Position numbers and translations under genes: made by a program. Shown in pieces: positions 32,030-39,193 of a DNA stretch of 39,680 nt. The notes under the pieces are model-generated. The model made no database searches. It was not told the DNA's origin and saw only the letters and a list, made by a program, of their open reading frames with translations. How positions within the stretch are numbered: position 1 is the first letter of the stretch; the number at the start of each line of letters is the position of its first letter. Source of the stretch: Prevotella sp. (GTDB lineage: Bacteria; Bacteroidota; Bacteroidia; Bacteroidales; Bacteroidaceae); contig JAILAA010000033.1 in NCBI GenBank assembly GCA_024681875.1, positions 1 to 39,680 on the forward strand. Direction: 5' to 3'.

Positions 32030-32602
32030 ATGAGACTCCGCCTTCTTTTCCTTATTCTCATCTCTATTGGACTTACTGCCTGCAGTGAGACCGACAACTT
32101 GTATTCGTCGGCCTATTGCAGTTTTACGTTCAATACATCACTCTACCCCAGCAGCGCCCTGACAAGGGCTGTTGCTGGAGGCGGCGGCGACTTCTGCATA
32201 GTGAAGGCCACCTATAGAAACGGCGTGCCACACTTGTTGCTGACCCCCAACCGCGGCACTTTTGCCGCCACTGACCTCGACCTGACAATGAACACGGCCA
32301 TCAGCGACAGGCCAAACAGCTACGCCGTTATGGGCTACCACCAGGGCCTCATCATCGGCCGCTCGCTCGACGGACAACTGCGATGCTACGACCTGACCTG
32401 TCCCAACTGCGACAACACGCCAGACCTGACTTGGAGCCAGCAGAGCGCCACCGACCTGAAATGCCCCAAATGTCAACGCATCTACAACATCGACGGAGAA
32501 TACGGCTATGTGAAAGAAGGCGGCAAGGGTCACGTGCTGACTCAGTACCGCAATATCAGATATACACCCGACAACGGTCTGCTCAGGATTAGCAATCCCT
32601 AA
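32030..32602 (+). CDS. Lipoprotein with two CxxC pairs (zinc-ribbon- or Rieske-like)
   Basis: 190 residues. A lipobox (GLTACS) ends the signal peptide. The N-terminal half is beta-rich with LLLTPNRGTFAATDLDLTMN. The C-terminal half holds RCYDLTCPNCD and LKCPKCQRIYNIDGEYG, two CxxC pairs about 20 residues apart, arranged like a zinc ribbon or rubredoxin-type site. The overall layout also recalls Rieske domains, but the expected histidines are absent. Function unknown. It follows argH by 9 bases and probably ends that operon. Confidence 0.65.
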   Translation: MRLRLLFLILISIGLTACSETDNLYSSAYCSFTFNTSLYPSSALTRAVAGGGGDFCIVKATYRNGVPHLLLTPNRGTFAATDLDLTMNTAISDRPNSYAVMGYHQGLIIGRSLDGQLRCYDLTCPNCDNTPDLTWSQQSATDLKCPKCQRIYNIDGEYGYVKEGGKGHVLTQYRNIRYTPDNGLLRISNP

Positions 32603-32658
32603 CCTACATGTTTTTTGAGGGACTTCGCATGAGTTAAAAATAATTAACCGAAAAGAAA

Positions 32659-32692
32659 AAACTCCCAACTCCTAACTCCTAACTCCTAACTA
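32659..32692 (+). repeat. CTAACTC tandem repeat upstream of tRNA-Leu
   Basis: AACTCCCAACTCCTAACTCC... runs as four near-identical 7-base steps (ACTCCTA), ending 6 bases before the tRNA promoter. It is the same sequence as the cluster before pyrE. Confidence 0.75.
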
Positions 32693-32697
32693 ATTCG

Positions 32698-32705
32698 TAA
32701 CTTTG
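32698..32705 (+). promoter_or_regulatory. -7 element of the tRNA-Leu transcript (TAACTTTG)
   Basis: TAACTTTGCAGC fits TAnnTTTG. The RNA would begin near 32710. GCAGCC (32705-32710) and GCGTT/AACGC (32711-32725) pair with each other and with GGCTGC at 32729-32734, forming a leader stem that runs into the 5' end of the tRNA. Confidence 0.6.
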
Positions 32706-32732
32706 CAGCCGCGTTGAAAAAACGCAATGGCT

Positions 32733-32817
32733 GCCGCGATGGTGGAATGGTAGACACGAGGGACTTAAAATCCCTTGACCAGGAATGGTTGTGCGGGTTC
32801 GAGTCCCGCTCGCGGCA
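32733..32817 (+). tRNA. tRNA-Leu (anticodon UAA)
   Basis: The acceptor stem GCCGCGA pairs with TCGCGGC, with A as discriminator. The D arm is GTGGAATGGTAGACAC, and the anticodon stem GAGGGA/TCCCTTG frames loop CTTAAAA with anticodon TAA. A long variable arm (GACCAGGAATGGTT) and T arm GCGGG-TTCGAGT-CCCGC complete a class II Leu tRNA of 85 nt. CCA is not encoded. Confidence 0.96.
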
Positions 32818-32836
32818 CATCAGTTCCCCCCCTATA

Positions 32837-33460
32837 ATGATGAAGAACAACACGGAATGGTCAGAGAATGTGATATTGGCAGATGCTGACTATGTGGACA
32901 GCGTGGCTTTTAACCTGACAGTGAACTTCGAGCGTATGCTGGGCCGGCGTGTGCCGCAGGCCGACATGACGCTATGGGCAGAGTGCGTGGCAATGGACGG
33001 GGGAGCCCCCCTTTGTCCTCATGAAGGGGAAAAGATTGTCACAGAGTCCCTCCGTCTCATCTTGGTTCACGACCGTCAGAACTCTTCCTTGAAGAACTTT
33101 ACGCCTGGCCGCTATGCTGACGAGCTGGACGGCAAAGCCGTACAGAGCCGTGTGGGCGAACTGGCGTTCACCGCCGTACAGACCGAGGACATGGCTCCGA
33201 AGGAACAGCTTCTGCAAGATCTGCTGCAGCTGCTTTGCGAGCAGAAGGCCGTAAAACGGCTGATGGTGGTAGTCGACGACGCTATGGTCAGCGCCCTGCG
33301 TCCCATACTGCAGCGACACGACAGCGACGAGCGCCGCACCACACTGCTCACCATGCAGCCCGTGCAGGGAGGTGCCTACCGCCATGAATTGCTTGGATAC
33401 TCACTGATGGCTGCATTAGGCATCAGCAGCAGGGAGATTGAGGAAAAATTGAAAAAGTAA
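32837..33460 (+). CDS. DUF6621-like protein
   Basis: 207 residues (second ATG at 32840 also possible), starting 19 bases after the tRNA. The opening NTEWSENVILADADYVDSVAFNL and NFERMLGRRVPQADM..WAECVA fit the DUF6621 family as I remember it, an uncharacterised Bacteroidota family. No signal peptide or membrane segment. The segment DGGAPLCPHEGEK is coded by C-rich DNA with weak palindromy (33003-33034). The last codons and the gap contain a 16-base direct repeat (ATTGAAAAAGTAAAAA). Transcription with the tRNA is likely because no other promoter is visible. Confidence 0.65.
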   Translation: MMKNNTEWSENVILADADYVDSVAFNLTVNFERMLGRRVPQADMTLWAECVAMDGGAPLCPHEGEKIVTESLRLILVHDRQNSSLKNFTPGRYADELDGKAVQSRVGELAFTAVQTEDMAPKEQLLQDLLQLLCEQKAVKRLMVVVDDAMVSALRPILQRHDSDERRTTLLTMQPVQGGAYRHELLGYSLMAALGISSREIEEKLKK

Positions 33461-33490
33461 AAAATTGAAAAAGTAAAAAAGTAAATAGTT

Positions 33491-34339
33491 ATGATGGATA
33501 AAGTTTTCTCACCCGAAACGTATAGCCTGCTGGGCCAATGGGCTATAGGATTCTGCAAGAACCTGCTGGTGGCCGTCATTGTTTACTTCATAGGCCGGTG
33601 GATCATCAAATGGGCCAAGAAGCTGTTTACAAAGATGCTGGAGCGCAGCAAGACCGACCCGTCGCTCTATTCCTTCCTCACCAGCATCGTCAACGTGGTG
33701 CTGTGGCTCACGCTCATCATCATCATCATCTCCATCTTAGGCATCGAGACCAGCTCTTTCATCGCCCTCTTTGCCTCAGCAGGCATGGCCATCGGCATGG
33801 CACTGAGCGGCACGCTGCAGAACTTTGCAGGTGGCGTGATGATTCTGCTGTTCAAACCCTTCAAGGTTGGCGACTTCATTGAGGCACAGGGCTATGCGGG
33901 AACAGTGAAAGAGATACAAATCTTCAACACCATCATACGCACCAACGATGCGCAGACTATCATTATTCCCAACGGCGGACTGTCGACAGGCTCATTGAAG
34001 AACTACAGCACCGAGCCCTATCGCCGTGTGGACACCGAGTACCAGTTTGCCTACGGCACCGACCTGGAACTGGTGAAGCAGGCCATTGGCGAGATTCAGC
34101 AGCGCAACGACAAGATTCTGAAAGGTCCTGTCAGCGACGGCCCTGCAGTGGCCGCTCCGTGGATTGGCCTGACGAAGCTGGGCGACAGCGGTGTGGTGAT
34201 AAACACGCGTTCATGGTGCAAGAGTGCCGACTATTGGTCAGTGTTCTTCTACATGAACGAGACCGTCTACCAAGAGCTGAAGGAGCGTGGCTTCATGTTC
34301 CCCTTCAACCGCATGGATGTGAACATTCTCAAGAGTTAG
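33491..34339 (+). CDS. Small-conductance mechanosensitive channel (MscS family)
   Basis: 282 residues with three membrane helices: about residues 20-38, 66-85 and the pore helix near 90-115 (FIALFASAGMAIGMALSGTLQNFAGG, rich in small Ala/Gly as in MscS TM3). The beta domain follows: FKVGDFIEAQGYAGTVKEIQIFNTIIRT and IPNGGLSTGSLKNYS. It opens under osmotic downshock to release solutes. Length is close to E. coli MscS (286). Its last 11 bases overlap, tail to tail, the 3' end of the radical-SAM gene. Confidence 0.95.
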   Translation: MMDKVFSPETYSLLGQWAIGFCKNLLVAVIVYFIGRWIIKWAKKLFTKMLERSKTDPSLYSFLTSIVNVVLWLTLIIIIISILGIETSSFIALFASAGMAIGMALSGTLQNFAGGVMILLFKPFKVGDFIEAQGYAGTVKEIQIFNTIIRTNDAQTIIIPNGGLSTGSLKNYSTEPYRRVDTEYQFAYGTDLELVKQAIGEIQQRNDKILKGPVSDGPAVAAPWIGLTKLGDSGVVINTRSWCKSADYWSVFFYMNETVYQELKERGFMFPFNRMDVNILKS

Positions 34340-35414
34340 TATTCAGCCGCTTCAAGTGGCATAGCATGAGGCGCCCGTCATCGTCGCGCAAATGCATTCC
34401 TGCGCCCTGGCAGTAGCGGAAATAGCTACACTGGGCGCAGTCATCTTTTTTCATCCACTGACGGTTACGATATGGCAGGAAGCCTTTCTCCCAGACATCC
34501 ATGAAGTCATCGCCCTGATAGATGTTTCCCTGCTTGTAGTTGCTGCGAATACTGGTACAGGCCGAGATGGAGCCGTCGACGAGCACCGAGCCAATGGTGA
34601 TGCCCGCCTGACAAGTGTACAGATGGTCGCGCACCTCGCCTTCATAGTTGCCCAAAAAGCCTTCGCAACCATAGTCACAGCGTATGCGCCCCTCTTTCCT
34701 CGTAGCACAGATGAATTCGAACACGCCACGGAACTCTTCGTCGGTGAGCCGCATCGCCGGATCGGCAGCGGCACGACCTGTAGGAAAGACGGTAAAGATT
34801 CGCCAACGCTTCACTCCCTGACTGATGAGATATTCCTTGATGTCGACAAGCCGTAAAAAGTTACGCTGAGTGACACAGGTCACTACGTCGAATGTCAGCT
34901 CAGGCACCTGCCGTAGCATATAGAGGGCCTGCTCCACCTTGTGAAAGCTCTGGCCGTTGCCTCGCATCCAGTTGTGGTCTTCTTCCAATCCGTCCAAGCT
35001 GACAGTCATCGAGTGCATACCGGCCTTCAGCAGAGCTATGAGTCGCTGCGGTGTCAGTGCAAAAGCGTTGGTGACCATCCCCCACGGGAAGCCACGCCCG
35101 TAAATGGCAGCGCAGACATCCTCCAAGTCATTGCGCATCAGCGGTTCTCCTCCCGAAACGATGACAAACACTTGGTGTGGGTCGCATTTTCCTGCAATGC
35201 TGTCAAGCACCTTCAGGAAATCCTCCTTTGGCATGTCCTGCTGGCTCGCCACAGCCTTACAGTCGCTGCCGCAATGGCGACAACGCAGGTTGCAGCGCAG
35301 CGTGCACTCCCAGAACAGCTGCCGTAACGGATGCTCCTCAGCAAGTTGCCTCTCCTGATGGCGCCACAGCTCAAGAGCCAACTTGCGACGAAATGTCAAC
35401 GGAGTTACTGTCAT
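34329..35414 (-). CDS. Radical SAM/SPASM-type protein of the rSAM/lipoprotein system (TIGR04133-like)
   Basis: 361 residues. The radical-SAM motif is Cys41-NLR-Cys45-RH-Cys48 in LFWECTLRCNLRCRHC, followed by VSGGEPLMRNDLE and DGLEEDHNWMRG. The C-terminal cysteines (CDYGCEGF, TCQAG, CTSIRSN, CAQCSYFRYCQG) bind auxiliary clusters as in SPASM proteins. It fits TIGR04133, defined as the radical SAM enzyme paired with a lipoprotein, and the lipoprotein gene indeed precedes it with an ATGA overlap. The modification is unknown; a peptide or lipoprotein substrate is proposed for the family. Confidence 0.85.
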   Translation of the reverse strand: MTVTPLTFRRKLALELWRHQERQLAEEHPLRQLFWECTLRCNLRCRHCGSDCKAVASQQDMPKEDFLKVLDSIAGKCDPHQVFVIVSGGEPLMRNDLEDVCAAIYGRGFPWGMVTNAFALTPQRLIALLKAGMHSMTVSLDGLEEDHNWMRGNGQSFHKVEQALYMLRQVPELTFDVVTCVTQRNFLRLVDIKEYLISQGVKRWRIFTVFPTGRAAADPAMRLTDEEFRGVFEFICATRKEGRIRCDYGCEGFLGNYEGEVRDHLYTCQAGITIGSVLVDGSISACTSIRSNYKQGNIYQGDDFMDVWEKGFLPYRNRQWMKKDDCAQCSYFRYCQGAGMHLRDDDGRLMLCHLKRLNTNS

Positions 35415-35794
35415 TCCAGACTCTTTCCCAGCTGAGTGACATGAATCTCATAGTTCATGTCACCATCGCCGAGCAAAATGACAGCATGGCGCGCCGTGTC
35501 TGCCAGGTTCTCGGTAGCACGAATGGTAAGCGTCGTGTCTCCCCAGCCCGTATGCGGCGTAACGGAGAGGAATGTCGTGTCATAGTCCACCATCCAATCT
35601 CCATTCGAGCGTACCGACACCACTACCTCACCGCCATCCTCGCTGGGCAGCGTAATCTCCTGTGGGTCAATCTCAGCATGGAATCTTTCCGTTGGCGGAG
35701 CATAGCAAGCCACGAAGGCAAAGGCAGATGTGCCAAAACCCAACCACGTCAACAAACGAGTGACGAAGCGTTCAAAAATCTTGTTCTGTTTCAT
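35411..35794 (-). CDS. Radical-SAM-paired lipoprotein with BACON-like domain (TIGR04134-like)
   Basis: 127 residues from the ATG at 35794. The N-terminus KQNKIFERFVTRLLTWLGFG and lipobox FVACYAPP fit the partner lipoprotein of the radical SAM enzyme. The mature part (DPQEITLPSEDGGEVVVSVRSNGDWMVDYD...LSVTPHTGWGDTTLTIRATEN, VTQLG) reads like one BACON domain, a beta-sandwich linked to glycan or mucin binding. It overlaps the radical-SAM gene by ATGA. It probably is the substrate of that enzyme (inference). Confidence 0.78.
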   Translation of the reverse strand: MKQNKIFERFVTRLLTWLGFGTSAFAFVACYAPPTERFHAEIDPQEITLPSEDGGEVVVSVRSNGDWMVDYDTTFLSVTPHTGWGDTTLTIRATENLADTARHAVILLGDGDMNYEIHVTQLGKSLE

Positions 35795-35813
35795 CTTTCT
35801 CGTAATTTTGTTG

Positions 35814-35845
35814 CAAATATACATCTTTCAGGCCACATCGCCAAA
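35814..35845 (-). promoter_or_regulatory. Promoter of the lipoprotein/radical-SAM pair (TTTG / TATATTTG)
   Basis: On the minus strand TATATTTGCAAC begins at 35821 and TTTG lies at 35845-35842, exactly 20 nt apart. Confidence 0.75.
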
Positions 35846-35863
35846 TTTTTTCCTCCTAATTTG

Positions 35864-36676
35864 TCACTTGCGCCCAGCCATGCACTCTATCCAGTCAACG
35901 AAGTCGTCTTTTATTTTCCTTAAGTCGTAGGTAAGCACACTGTCGCATCGCCTGGCTATTTCTTCTGGAATAGGGTAAATACAGGCCGCTATCGCCCCCG
36001 CCATACAGCCGATGGTGTCAGAGTCGCCACCAATCGAAATAGCAAGACGTATCACCTCCTCAAAGGTATTGCCTTCCAAAAACGCGATGATGGCTTCAGG
36101 TACGCTACCCTGACAAGAGACGTCAAATCCATATCTTGGGCGAATCTCTGCAATCGTGCGATGCAGATTATAGCCAAAGGTCTCTTCCACATACCGTTTG
36201 ATGTCCTGCTTCGACTTTCCCTCTTTGGCAAGGAAAACGCTCGCCGCTATCGCCTGAGCGCCCTTCACTCCTTCCGGATGATTGTGGCTCACAGATGCCG
36301 TAACAGCCGCCAATCTCAACGTTTCATCCAGCGTCTTTGCATAGAGGCCCACGGGGCTTACCCGCATACCAGAGCCATTTCCCCAACTGTAATAAGGCTG
36401 GGGATTCTCTTCTTCAAGCCAACAGCAGAAGCGGCCTCCATATCCTGCATTTGGGTGACAATTGCCCAACTCTTGCATACACCTAATAAGGTAATCCGTG
36501 CTATGGGTCTCATCTTTCATAAGCCACTTCGCCACTGCCAGCGTCATCACAGAGTCATCCGTAAACTCCGTGTTAGGAGAGAACAGCTCAAAGTCCATCG
36601 ACTTCGTATTGTAAAACTCATACACTGATCCGATGATATCACCAACCAGCGCTCCCAACATCTTTACTTTTCCCAT
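35864..36676 (-). CDS. ADP-ribosylglycohydrolase family protein
   Basis: 270 residues. The fold's metal ligands are present: LGALVGDIIGSVYEF, EFTDDSVMTLAVAKWL, SVSHNHPEGVKGAQAIAASV and the C-terminal GGDSDTIGCMAGAIAAC. Such enzymes (DraG/ARH-like) remove ADP-ribose from proteins or small molecules. It has no signal peptide. Spacing to the minus-strand neighbours is 40 bases upstream (36677-36716) and 69 bases downstream to the lipoprotein start. No ADP-ribosyltransferase is seen in the window. No convincing promoter is visible immediately upstream. Confidence 0.9.
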   Translation of the reverse strand: MGKVKMLGALVGDIIGSVYEFYNTKSMDFELFSPNTEFTDDSVMTLAVAKWLMKDETHSTDYLIRCMQELGNCHPNAGYGGRFCCWLEEENPQPYYSWGNGSGMRVSPVGLYAKTLDETLRLAAVTASVSHNHPEGVKGAQAIAASVFLAKEGKSKQDIKRYVEETFGYNLHRTIAEIRPRYGFDVSCQGSVPEAIIAFLEGNTFEEVIRLAISIGGDSDTIGCMAGAIAACIYPIPEEIARRCDSVLTYDLRKIKDDFVDWIECMAGRK

Positions 36677-36716
36677 TTGAATTCAATTATAATACATTGT
36701 TCTTTCATACTTTTCT

Positions 36717-36941
36717 TTACAAAGTATTCCTGATATTTGAAATGAACACCAACAATACAACCACCATTAAAAACGCCTTGAGAAACACAACGGGATAAAA
36801 ACCTTCCTTCATCGTAGCATAGTTCTCAACAGGAAGACCTAAAAGCAAACTAAAGATCAGCGCACATAGGACAAACCAGATGACATACCAGTTCAATAGT
36901 CTCCTCACTATCTTCGACAAACAAGCCATGCTATTTCTCAT
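36717..36941 (-). CDS. Small two-helix membrane protein, unknown
   Basis: 74 residues (or 70 from the ATG at 36929). Two hydrophobic helices, WYVIWFVLCALIFSLLLGL and FYPVVFLKAFLMVVVLLVFI, are joined by a short loop with VENYATMKEG. The N-terminus is basic (SKIVRRLL). No family is recognised. With the longer start, it overlaps the upstream gene by 11 bases, so the two are co-transcribed. Confidence 0.6.
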   Translation of the reverse strand: MRNSMACLSKIVRRLLNWYVIWFVLCALIFSLLLGLPVENYATMKEGFYPVVFLKAFLMVVVLLVFISNIRNTL

Positions 36942-37545
36942 ATTCCCGCATTCTAACCTTCTCTATTTCTAAGTTCAGCGCCCTTGCAGTCCTGAAGAAG
37001 CTGTCAAATACAACTCTCAGAAACTCCTCTAAGTCTGGTATCTGCGGTACCAGCAGAAAGTGTTTTTTGATATGAACAGCCACTTCGTCAGAATCTGAGA
37101 TGCTATAAAACACTGAGACGTTGCCACGCATATTGATATCGTTAATCACCTGACGGACCCTTGAAAACTCGTCAATGTCAAACTTGGAGAAGCTATAGCA
37201 CCAAGGCCAGATCAGATTCACGAACAGACACTCGTCTATCACCTCCATTAGGAAAGTGATACCCTGATATTCAAACTGAACACGCTCATTCTCTGTTTCT
37301 TCCGGCTGGCAGCCAAACTTTCTCAATATACTGAGAGCCAGCTCCTTTGTCTTTGGCTTTGACTGTTGTTTCATTTCCTCCTGCTCTGTCTTATTTGTTT
37401 GAGATACTTCGCACAACTGTTCTTGCTGCAGACTTCCATCTTCCATCTCATCATCAGCCTTATTACTATTATCGCTTCCTTCCTTGAGGTACTGATAAAA
37501 GAAGTACAGCAAAAGTCCAAAGATGATTATTACGATATTCCACAT
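36931..37545 (-). CDS. Membrane-anchored protein with YbjN-like domain, unknown function
   Basis: 204 residues. An N-terminal helix (WNIVIIIFGLLLYFFYQYL) anchors a Gln/Glu/Lys-rich linker (about residues 22-68). The globular domain (LSILRKFGCQPEETENERVQ, ITFLMEVIDECLFVNLIWPWC, ISDSDEVAVHIKKHFLLVPQ) has the alternating helix/strand layout of YbjN or type III chaperone-like folds; this is a weak resemblance. It starts 26 bases after its promoter and is followed by the small membrane protein. Confidence 0.6.
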   Translation of the reverse strand: MWNIVIIIFGLLLYFFYQYLKEGSDNSNKADDEMEDGSLQQEQLCEVSQTNKTEQEEMKQQSKPKTKELALSILRKFGCQPEETENERVQFEYQGITFLMEVIDECLFVNLIWPWCYSFSKFDIDEFSRVRQVINDINMRGNVSVFYSISDSDEVAVHIKKHFLLVPQIPDLEEFLRVVFDSFFRTARALNLEIEKVRMREYEK

Positions 37546-37570
37546 GTCTTCTGTTTTTTATTGTTTGTTG

Positions 37571-37578
37571 CAAAGATA
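37571..37578 (-). promoter_or_regulatory. -7 element of the 37545 gene (TATCTTTG)
   Basis: Minus-strand TATCTTTGCAAC begins at 37578 and matches TAnnTTTG. No TTG is seen at the usual distance. The leader is about 20 nt. Confidence 0.5.
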
Positions 37579-37606
37579 CAAATTTCATTTCACATAATAG
37601 CATGTT

Positions 37607-37738
37607 CTAATACTTTTTCCACGCAGGTTTCTTCCATTGGTAGTCATTATTGTTTGTATTGCCATATTGCTCCTTGCGAATTTGCGACGTCACCCACTGC
37701 TGGTCGCCCTTAGTGGAGGCATTGAAAGCTTTACAGCG
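37607..37738 (-). pseudogene. Headless reading frame, likely C-terminal gene remnant
   Basis: On the minus strand a 43-codon frame without any start codon reads ...KAFNASTKGDQQWVTSQIRKEQ, then YGNTNNNDYQWKKPAWKKY and TAG. It has balanced, protein-like composition and no stop between the TGA at 37741-37739 and its TAG. It looks like the tail of a longer gene lost by deletion. The 314-base region between 37545 and 37860 also holds the hairpin and promoter listed separately. Confidence 0.45.
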
Positions 37739-37771
37739 TCAATCCCGAGGCGGTATCGGAGATTGACGCTG
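37734..37771. repeat. Inverted repeat CAGCGTCAATC...GATTGACGCTG
   Basis: Perfect 11-base arms at 37734-37744 and 37761-37771, extended inward by CCGA/TCGG around a bulged A, give a 15-bp stem with a 7-base loop. It lies exactly at the predicted start of the minus-strand transcript from 37781. Confidence 0.7.
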
Positions 37772-37773
37772 CA

Positions 37774-37802
37774 AAGGTAAGGCAACTTTTTCAGGCCCGC
37801 AA
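37774..37802 (-). promoter_or_regulatory. Promoter pointing into the headless frame (TTG / TACCTTTG)
   Basis: Minus-strand TACCTTTGCAGCGTC begins at 37781; a TTG lies at 37802-37800 with 18 nt between. The first 15 bases are identical to those of the pyrE promoter region at 29552-29566. RNA made here would begin within the hairpin. Confidence 0.5.
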
Positions 37803-37842
37803 GAAAAACAACCTTGCGAATGGTTCCGTTCTACTTGGAACC
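37798..37842 (-). terminator. Possible terminator of the toxin-antitoxin operon
   Basis: Two short hairpins follow the toxin stop on the minus strand: GGTTCC/GGAACC (37842-37822, 9-base loop) and CGCAAG/CTTGCG (37818-37798), with a GTTTTTC run in the loop of the second. Confidence 0.4.
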
Positions 37843-37859
37843 GATTTTCACATCAAAAA

Positions 37860-38135
37860 TCACTTGTCGTCATAGTGACCCTCGACCTCGGCGATGAGTA
37901 CAACGACGATGTCATCGTAGATGTCATAGATGATTCGGTCATGAGCCGTTATGTGACGCGACCATGTGACATCACCCCCACCCTTCAAAGGCTCTGGGTG
38001 CCCGACACCTGTCCGGGGATGCTGTTCCAGTTCTGGAAGCAGATCATGGAGCTTCCTGAATGCCCTTGGATTAGATTTCTTCCACTTCTTGATAACCTTC
38101 TGTGCGCTGGAAGAATACTCTATGATATAGCTCAT
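37860..38135 (-). CDS. Toxin of a type II system, YoeB/Txe-like
   Basis: 91 residues. IIEYSSSAQKVIKKWKKSNPRAFRKLHDLLPELEQHPRTG, GHPEPLKGGGDVTWSRHITAHDRIIYDIYDD and a C-terminal GHYDDK fit the RelE-fold YoeB/Txe family, whose members cut mRNA in the ribosome. Arg and His near the end of the conserved part are in the expected places. Start overlaps the antitoxin stop as ATGA. The acidic tail EVEGHYDDK differs from the classic CRYHY ending. Confidence 0.88.
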   Translation of the reverse strand: MSYIIEYSSSAQKVIKKWKKSNPRAFRKLHDLLPELEQHPRTGVGHPEPLKGGGDVTWSRHITAHDRIIYDIYDDIVVVLIAEVEGHYDDK

Positions 38136-38383
38136 AATTCATCCATCCACTTCTGAGCTGCAGCTGCACTTTCAAATCTCAAAGTCTTTCCTTCCCGATG
38201 CTCCTGCCTGGCCTGCTCTATTTTTTCGGCCAATGCAGGGGTGATTTCCAAGTCATCATCCTCAACAGAGACAAGCGTGTAGAGTTTTCTGTTCCTGCGA
38301 ATATAAACGCGCTCTCCACCATCAACTCTGTCAAACGAATTGGCCAGATTACTTCTGAAATCTCTCATTGTCAATGCTGTCAT
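38132..38383 (-). CDS. Antitoxin of a type II system, Phd/YefM-like
   Basis: 83 residues. The N-terminal MTALTMRDFRSNLANSFDRVDGGERVYIRR is the DNA-binding Phd/YefM fold, and the acidic/helical C-terminus (ARQEHREGKTLRFESAAAAQKWMDEL) would wrap the toxin. Antitoxin-first order and ATGA coupling are standard. Such antitoxins repress their own promoter, here with the toxin as co-repressor (family knowledge). Confidence 0.88.
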   Translation of the reverse strand: MTALTMRDFRSNLANSFDRVDGGERVYIRRNRKLYTLVSVEDDDLEITPALAEKIEQARQEHREGKTLRFESAAAAQKWMDEL

Positions 38384-38409
38384 AACTCATTTTGTTTTGT
38401 TAGTGTGTG

Positions 38410-38441
38410 CAAAGGTAGGTTTTTTTTCTCACACATCCAAA
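38410..38441 (-). promoter_or_regulatory. Promoter of the toxin-antitoxin operon (TTTG / TACCTTTG)
   Basis: Minus-strand TACCTTTGCACAC begins at 38417 and TTTG lies at 38441-38438, exactly 20 nt apart. GTGTGC/CACACA-type motifs flank it and may be operator half-sites. Between 38442 and 38683 I see no gene, only a GTGTAC...GTACAC inverted repeat near 38447-38468. Confidence 0.7.
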
Positions 38442-38683
38442 TATTCGTGTACTTTTTTGTGTACACAAGTCTTGATTCTTGTTCTAATGGAATCTATGCC
38501 ATCCCTGTCAGGTACGACCTATCAAACTTATCAACTGACCCTATACAAACGCTGCCTTTGCAGTCTCCTCAAGGGCGGTGAGTGTTTTCGGAATAATCCA
38601 ATTTATTACTCTTCATCATTACTCCAATGCTTCTCTCGTCCACATCAAGATCCACGCTTGAAATTACAACGGAACTGATGATT

Positions 38684-39193
38684 CTACCGAATTTCCGTAC
38701 CATCATTTTGCCGAACGATGAACTTGCGTACTCCTTCTTCGTAATCAAACCCTACTACAACACCCTCTTCCCCCGTGTAGTTCCAGCGTAACACATCACC
38801 CAATTGTACGTTTATTGGTTCAATAATCTTCTTTCTTTTGGGCTGAGACAATTTGATGCCACGATTAGCCTTTTGTTTGACATGTGGAATCAGGCGTGTT
38901 AATTCCGGGTCATGAAAGGATGCTATTTTCAGCATTCGTTGCATTGTACTTTTTCTGTAGTCATCCTTGCAATCAGCCAGATGACGTGATTTCACCCAAG
39001 CATAGACTTGGTCCACAGTATGTAGCCCCCAGTTTCCACACTTAGCCACATCCATCTTCTCCTGATGGAATTTAAAGGCCATCACACCAAACGCTACCAT
39101 TGCAACAAACCTTACCAGCTGATAATAGCCGCAAGGCATTGGGGCGAGACACAACAGCAGAAGGGTTGCGAAGATGAGGTATACTATTTTCAT
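38684..39193 (-). CDS. DUF6804-like membrane protein with C-terminal soluble domain
   Basis: 169 residues. Two N-terminal helices (YLIFATLLLLCLAPMPCGYYQLVRFVAMVAFGVMAF in outline) resemble DUF6804, usually a short membrane protein. A hydrophilic region with a conserved-looking CKDDYRKSTMQRML follows, then basic KPKRKK-like stretches and a small beta domain (QLGDVLRWNYTGEEGVVVGFDYEEGVRKFIVRQNDG) that looks SH3-like. Function unknown. It overlaps the upstream membrane gene by ATGA. Confidence 0.55.
   Translation of the reverse strand: MKIVYLIFATLLLLCLAPMPCGYYQLVRFVAMVAFGVMAFKFHQEKMDVAKCGNWGLHTVDQVYAWVKSRHLADCKDDYRKSTMQRMLKIASFHDPELTRLIPHVKQKANRGIKLSQPKRKKIIEPINVQLGDVLRWNYTGEEGVVVGFDYEEGVRKFIVRQNDGTEIR

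Noticed and set aside
32999..33035. C-rich segment in the DUF6621-like gene as a further translated palindrome
   Set aside because: Only a 6-7 base imperfect match (CCCCTT against GAAGGGG) is seen, too weak to separate from chance. It is mentioned only as a note in the gene entry.
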